A DNA stretch of 33,485 nt, from positions 1 through 33,485 of the forward strand of contig CAILVI010000250.1 in NCBI GenBank assembly GCA_903837595.1, written 5' to 3'. Positions 29,511-33,485 of the stretch are shown piece after piece. Every line of letters begins with the position of its first letter. Within the stretch, counting starts at the first letter, position 1. Made by a program: the position numbers and the translations under genes. Source of the DNA: an uncultured Thiodictyon sp. GTDB taxonomy: Bacteria; Pseudomonadota; Gammaproteobacteria; Chromatiales; Chromatiaceae. The notes below the pieces were generated by a model. That model had not been told where the DNA came from, searched no databases, and saw only the letters and a list, made by a program, of their open reading frames with translations.

Positions 29511-31748
29511 ATGACGCACACCCCGACATCATCCGGGTTTCGGTTTTCTAACCTCAAGCTCGCGAATCAGATGACGCTGATTGCCGGATTTCTTTCGCTG
29601 ATGATCCTGACGGGCCTGATCGTCTTCGCGGGCCTGTTCAGTAATCGGTCCATGACGACGGCCGCGGAAACCAGCTTTCAGGCCCAGGTCGATGAGTTGC
29701 GACGCTCGGCTGATCTGGTTTATCGCGTTTCCGAAACACAGATCGCTAATATCGCCAGTCAATTCGACTACGAGTATAAGGGCAAACTCACGTTCGATGA
29801 TGGCCAGCAGGTTTCGATCAATGGTGTGGAGACGCCGGTCGTCAAACTGGACGGCATGGTTATCAACACCAACGAAACCGTATTGGATGGCTTCACCGAG
29901 CGCACCGGCGCGGTCGGCACCGTTTTTGCCCGTAGCGGCGACGATTTTATTCGCGTCGCCACCACGGTGAAAAACGCTCAGGGTAAGCGCGCGCTGGGTA
30001 CGTTCCTGGGTAAAGACCACCCCGGATATCGCAAGCTGATGAATGGAGAGTCCTACATTGGTCAGGCCAAATTGTTCGGCAAGGACTACATGACAAAGTA
30101 TACACCCGTCATAGACAAGAACGGGCGTGTGCTGGGTGCGCGGTTTGTGGGACTGGATTTGAGCGCCACCTTGGCGCAAGTTTACGAGATGGTCAAGAAT
30201 ACTAAGTTCGGCGAGGGCGGTTACGCCTATCTCGTCAATCTCGGCACCGGAGCAGATCACGGTTTGATGTTGGTTCACCCGTCGCTGACCGGGCAAAGAC
30301 TTCAGGAACTGGTGGACGGTAACGGTGTTAAAGGTACACTGGCCCCGATGCTCGACCAGAAATCCGGAGTCTTCACCTATACCTGGTTCAATGCAGATAG
30401 ACAGCCGGAACAGAAATTCGTCGCCTTCGACCGCTCGGAACTTTGGAACTGGGTCATCGCAGGTGGTACCCAGCGCGATGAAATTACCCGCGACGGTACG
30501 CAGATGGGAAAGATGCTGGGGCTCTTCGGTGTGGGGAGTTCGATCGCCCTCGCCGCCCTGCTGTGGTTCGCCATCTCGCGCAGGATGAAGCCGCTGGAAC
30601 AACTGCGCCAGGTCGTGCGTATGCTGGCAGAAGGCGATGACACCGCACGGTCGAATCTCGCTACCCGGGATGAGGTCGGCGCACTTGGTAGCGCCTTCGA
30701 CGGAATGATGGATGAGCGCGTTGCCACCCAAAATGCCATCAAGCGCGAGAACGAGCAACTGAACGATTCGGTACTGGGTCTGCTCCAGGGTGTGGCGCAA
30801 CTGTCACGCCGGGATTTGACGATCAAGATCCCCATTACCGAGGACGTCACCGGTGCCGTGGCGGACGCCTTGAACCTGCTCACCAAGGAAACGGGCCGAG
30901 TACTTCAAGAGGTGTCCGATATCTCCGCGGACGTCACCGTTGCCTCGATGAAGGTGAGAGAGCAAGCCGAAACCGTCATGGCCGCCGCGGCGCACGAACG
31001 CGATGAAGTGGGGCAGACCGCCGATGCGCTCGCCGCCACCTCCGTCTCGATGAATGAGATCGCCGATCTGGCGCGGGTGTGCAACGACGCGGCCGACAAC
31101 GCCATCAAGACGACCCAGCTGGCGCTCCAGACGGTAACCGACACCGTTGGCGGCATCAACAACACCCGCGACATCATCCGCGAGACGGAAAAACGCATCA
31201 AACGTCTGGGTGAGCGCTCACAGGAGATCAGTGGTGTCGTTAGCCTGATCAACACCATCGCCGAGCGTACCCACATCCTGGCGCTGAACGCCTCCATGCA
31301 CGCCGCCTCGGCGGGTGAGGCCGGTCGCGGATTCGCGGTGGTCGCCGACGAAGTGCAGCGCCTGGCGGAAAGTGCCCGCCAAGCGACGGCCCAGATTGCC
31401 ACCCTGGTCAACAGTATCCAGGTGGACACGGCAGACACGGTCAACACCATGAACGCGGCGATTGCGCAGGTTGTCGAGGGCAGCCGATTGGCAGAGCAGG
31501 CGGGCGAGCAGATGCAGAATACCCAGGAATCGACCGCGGAACTGGTCGGACTGGTGCAGCAGATCGCGGCGAGTTCGCAGGAACAGGCCAAAGTCAGTAA
31601 CGACCTGCTGCATCGGGCCACTGAGATCCGCAAGAGCAGCGAGCAGACGAGCCAGCAGTTGACCGAGCAGGGCGAATACACCAACAACCTGGTGGAATAC
31701 GCGAGAAGCCTGCTTTCAGCGGTACGTGTCTTCAAGCTTCCGGCTTGA
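29511..31748 (+). CDS. pilJ: PilJ-like methyl-accepting chemotaxis protein
   Basis: 745 aa; start at 29511 with AAGGAG twelve bases upstream. A transmembrane helix at ~20-45 (LIAGFLSLMILTGLIVFAGL), a long periplasmic Cache-type sensor (~50-330) with GYAYLVN and LMLVHPSL, a second membrane helix (~345-365, GVGSSIALAALLWFAI), a HAMP region (RRMKPLEQLRQVVRMLAEGD) and the signalling domain with the hairpin tip ERTHILALNASMHAASAGEA. The ALNASMHAASAGEAGRGFAV form is typical of PilJ. Periplasmic Cache sensors differ from the classical PilJ sensor pair, so the ligand may differ too. Confidence 0.9.
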   Translation: MTHTPTSSGFRFSNLKLANQMTLIAGFLSLMILTGLIVFAGLFSNRSMTTAAETSFQAQVDELRRSADLVYRVSETQIANIASQFDYEYKGKLTFDDGQQVSINGVETPVVKLDGMVINTNETVLDGFTERTGAVGTVFARSGDDFIRVATTVKNAQGKRALGTFLGKDHPGYRKLMNGESYIGQAKLFGKDYMTKYTPVIDKNGRVLGARFVGLDLSATLAQVYEMVKNTKFGEGGYAYLVNLGTGADHGLMLVHPSLTGQRLQELVDGNGVKGTLAPMLDQKSGVFTYTWFNADRQPEQKFVAFDRSELWNWVIAGGTQRDEITRDGTQMGKMLGLFGVGSSIALAALLWFAISRRMKPLEQLRQVVRMLAEGDDTARSNLATRDEVGALGSAFDGMMDERVATQNAIKRENEQLNDSVLGLLQGVAQLSRRDLTIKIPITEDVTGAVADALNLLTKETGRVLQEVSDISADVTVASMKVREQAETVMAAAAHERDEVGQTADALAATSVSMNEIADLARVCNDAADNAIKTTQLALQTVTDTVGGINNTRDIIRETEKRIKRLGERSQEISGVVSLINTIAERTHILALNASMHAASAGEAGRGFAVVADEVQRLAESARQATAQIATLVNSIQVDTADTVNTMNAAIAQVVEGSRLAEQAGEQMQNTQESTAELVGLVQQIAASSQEQAKVSNDLLHRATEIRKSSEQTSQQLTEQGEYTNNLVEYARSLLSAVRVFKLPA

Positions 31749-31760
31749 ATTCCCACGGTG

Positions 31761-31785
31761 AACCCTGGCGAGCATCGCCAGGGTT
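31761..31785 (+). terminator. Perfect 10-bp hairpin between pilJ and chpA
   Basis: AACCCTGGCG, loop AGCAT, CGCCAGGGTT, 12 bases after the pilJ stop. No T-run follows, so it may be an intra-operon attenuator or mRNA-end stabiliser rather than a full terminator. Confidence 0.5.
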
Positions 31786-31825
31786 TGCGCGCGAATGCTC
31801 TACCATCATTGCGGCGAGAATCGCT

Positions 31826-33485
31826 ATGGGAACTCCCCTGGACACTGATGTATCCGCGACGGCGGACCAGGTCAAAAACCGGCTCTTCGATTGTATCGAC
31901 GCCTTGACTGAGGCGCTCGTTGCTGATGAGCCCATCTGCGCTCGCCTGCAATCGGTCTCTGATGTGCTTGGGGCCCTCGGCAAGGCCGCCGATGACGAGG
32001 GACTTGCAGGGTTGATCGAGGCTGCCGCACTGGTGGCGGACCGGATTTCGGCCGTGGGAGACGATGAGGCCCGGCAAGAGACGGTTTTTGTCCTACTGGC
32101 CCAGCTTCCCTTGTTGCTCATGGATTATGTCCTATCGCCCGCGGATCTTGGCGCTGGCGATGCACTCGTGGGCTTCCTACAGTCCGACGACTGGGGAGTT
32201 GTCATGGACGACGAGGAAGTCGACTTGCTGCGCATGCTGCTCCAGCCGCCCCCCGACATGGATGACGAGAACTCGCTGTCCGCGCCCGCGAGGCAACGCG
32301 TTGATGCACCGATGGCGCCGGAGGTGGCCGCGCTGGCGGCGGCTTCGCCCGCGAGCGCGTTCATCGGCTGCCCTGCCGCGCAATCGGAGGAATCGGCACC
32401 GACCCCGCCGGCGGCGACGTTCATGCCGCCTGACACCCAGGTCCAAGCCGTGACCAGCGACATGCTTGCGCCTGCCGTCGAGGCATTTGAAGCGGTCGAA
32501 CTCGCCGCAGCGCAGGAGCCCCCCGCGGCGCAGCACCGGCCGGTCGCGGCCGATGCCTTGGACGTCTCGGCTGCGCTGCCCAACGATATCGATAACTTAT
32601 CCTTAACGCCGACGGCTAACGAGGAGGTCGACTCGCTGCGGACGCCGCTCCAGCCGCCACCTGAGCTGGAGGGCGAGAGCCCACTGTCCGCGCCCGAGTT
32701 CGCGCTCAATGAGCCGCCGATGGAGCCGGATGTGACTGCGGCGTCAGCGGATTCGCTCGCGACGGCGTTCAGCGCTGCGCTCGACACTGAATCTGAGGAG
32801 CCCGCACCGACCCCATCGGCGCCGGCATTCGTGTTGCCTACCACCGCCGTTCAATCCGTGCCCAACGAAATGCTCGCGCTGGCCGTGGAGGCATTTGAGG
32901 CGAACTACGTCGGTCTGCTGGAGGCCTTGGCGATCGCCGCGGAGCATGAGCCGGATCGGCGTCGCGACGGCCGGGAACAACTGCGCGATGAACTGGAGCG
33001 GCTGGCCGCCGGCGCCGAAACGATCGGTCTGGCGGTACTGGCGCAGCTCCTGTCCGGCATCCACGCGGCACTTGGGGCTTGGCAGCCGGATCCAGGGCCG
33101 GCGCAGGACGGCGTCCTGACCTTGCTGGCGACGCTTCCCGAATACTTGCGCGGTTATCTGAGCGCACCCACGGATCGCCCGGCGGCCGAGGCCTTGGTCC
33201 GGCTGATCGGCGATCTGGATGTCGGCGCAACCCTGTTCGGCGATCACGCCGAGCTGCTGAGCGCCCTGACCGCGGTCGAACTCGCTGTTGCGCCGCTGCC
33301 TGAGGGGCAGCACCGCCCGCTCGTCGCTGATCCTTTGGACCTCTCGCTCGGGCTGCCCGAGGATATCAATCAGGAATTGCTCGAAGGCTTGCTCACTGAA
33401 CTTCCGATCCAGACCGCGGCCTTCACCGAGGCGGTTCACCGCATTGCGTCCGGTCGTGGTGGTGTGGCCGATATCGAGATTGCCA
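31826..33485 (+). CDS. chpA: ChpA-like hybrid kinase, N-terminal part (cut by window end)
   Basis: Open from the ATG at 31826 to the window edge (553 codons visible). Residues ~1-125 are helical, like a degenerate Hpt domain. Two related segments follow: residues ~131-256 and ~266-515 share LLQPPPDM/LQPPPELEG, ESAPTPPAATF/EPAPTPSAPAF, AVEAFEA and QHRPVAADALDVS/QHRPLVADPLDLS. The frame ends in FTEAVHRIASGRGGVADIEI, the start of an Hpt domain. Together with PilG/H/I/J this indicates the ChpA (CheA-like) kinase. No CheA catalytic core is in view. Confidence 0.75.
   Translation, partial: MGTPLDTDVSATADQVKNRLFDCIDALTEALVADEPICARLQSVSDVLGALGKAADDEGLAGLIEAAALVADRISAVGDDEARQETVFVLLAQLPLLLMDYVLSPADLGAGDALVGFLQSDDWGVVMDDEEVDLLRMLLQPPPDMDDENSLSAPARQRVDAPMAPEVAALAAASPASAFIGCPAAQSEESAPTPPAATFMPPDTQVQAVTSDMLAPAVEAFEAVELAAAQEPPAAQHRPVAADALDVSAALPNDIDNLSLTPTANEEVDSLRTPLQPPPELEGESPLSAPEFALNEPPMEPDVTAASADSLATAFSAALDTESEEPAPTPSAPAFVLPTTAVQSVPNEMLALAVEAFEANYVGLLEALAIAAEHEPDRRRDGREQLRDELERLAAGAETIGLAVLAQLLSGIHAALGAWQPDPGPAQDGVLTLLATLPEYLRGYLSAPTDRPAAEALVRLIGDLDVGATLFGDHAELLSALTAVELAVAPLPEGQHRPLVADPLDLSLGLPEDINQELLEGLLTELPIQTAAFTEAVHRIASGRGGVADIEIA

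Overview
The window looks like a chromosomal segment of a high-GC gammaproteobacterium. A Pil-Chp chemosensory cluster, MltD, RlmI, YkuD, Maf and SulP proteins, and REP/RAYT elements of a kind common in purple sulfur bacteria suggest Chromatiales/Chromatiaceae. This placement is inferred from gene content only.

Region 1 (1-2830) is a patchwork. It holds a duplicated promoter plus the first ~30 codons of an RNA polymerase gene (about 190-416), a small CRISPR array (420-706) directly downstream of that duplicate, degenerate repeat fragments (1010-1036, 2680-2707), REP inverted repeats (769-865), two blocks of 21-bp degenerate tandem repeats (1554-1679, 1745-1954) and a 206-aa hypothetical gene (2035-2655).

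Region 2 (2767-17471) is one long + strand operon and the highlight of the window. It starts with a complete T7/mitochondrial-type single-subunit RNA polymerase (1005 aa, all catalytic motifs present). Six bases later comes an RtcR-like CARF-AAA+-HTH protein whose AAA+ module has lost the sigma54-contacting part. Then follow Cas6, a CARF-HEPN (Csm6-like) RNase and a full type III-D effector resembling the fused III-Dv layout: Cas10 with GGDD but no HD domain, a Cas7-Cas5-Cas11 fusion, a double Cas7, a probable Csx19, and a large Cas7 with an N-terminal cold-shock domain. No cas1 or cas2 is present. The same sigma70-like promoter (TTGCTT-17 bp-GATAAT) and a dyad with a compensatory base change precede both the polymerase gene and the CRISPR array. 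This suggests that array and operon share one regulatory input. My working hypothesis is a type III-D system with its own phage-type RNA polymerase, possibly gated by cyclic oligoadenylate through the RtcR-like protein.

Region 3 (17576-26510) is ordinary chromosome: a secreted CAP-domain protein (- strand), a SulP anion transporter overlapping a RAYT transposase amid its REP sequences, a Maf pyrophosphatase, an MltD-like lipoprotein with a histone-H1-like tail, RlmI and a YkuD L,D-transpeptidase lipoprotein.

Region 4 (26511-33485) begins with a gene-poor stretch carrying an IS1595-type transposase remnant (27098-27349). A Pil-Chp type IV pilus chemosensory operon follows: PilG-like two-domain response regulator, PilH, PilI (CheW), PilJ (MCP) and the start of a ChpA-like kinase cut by the window edge.
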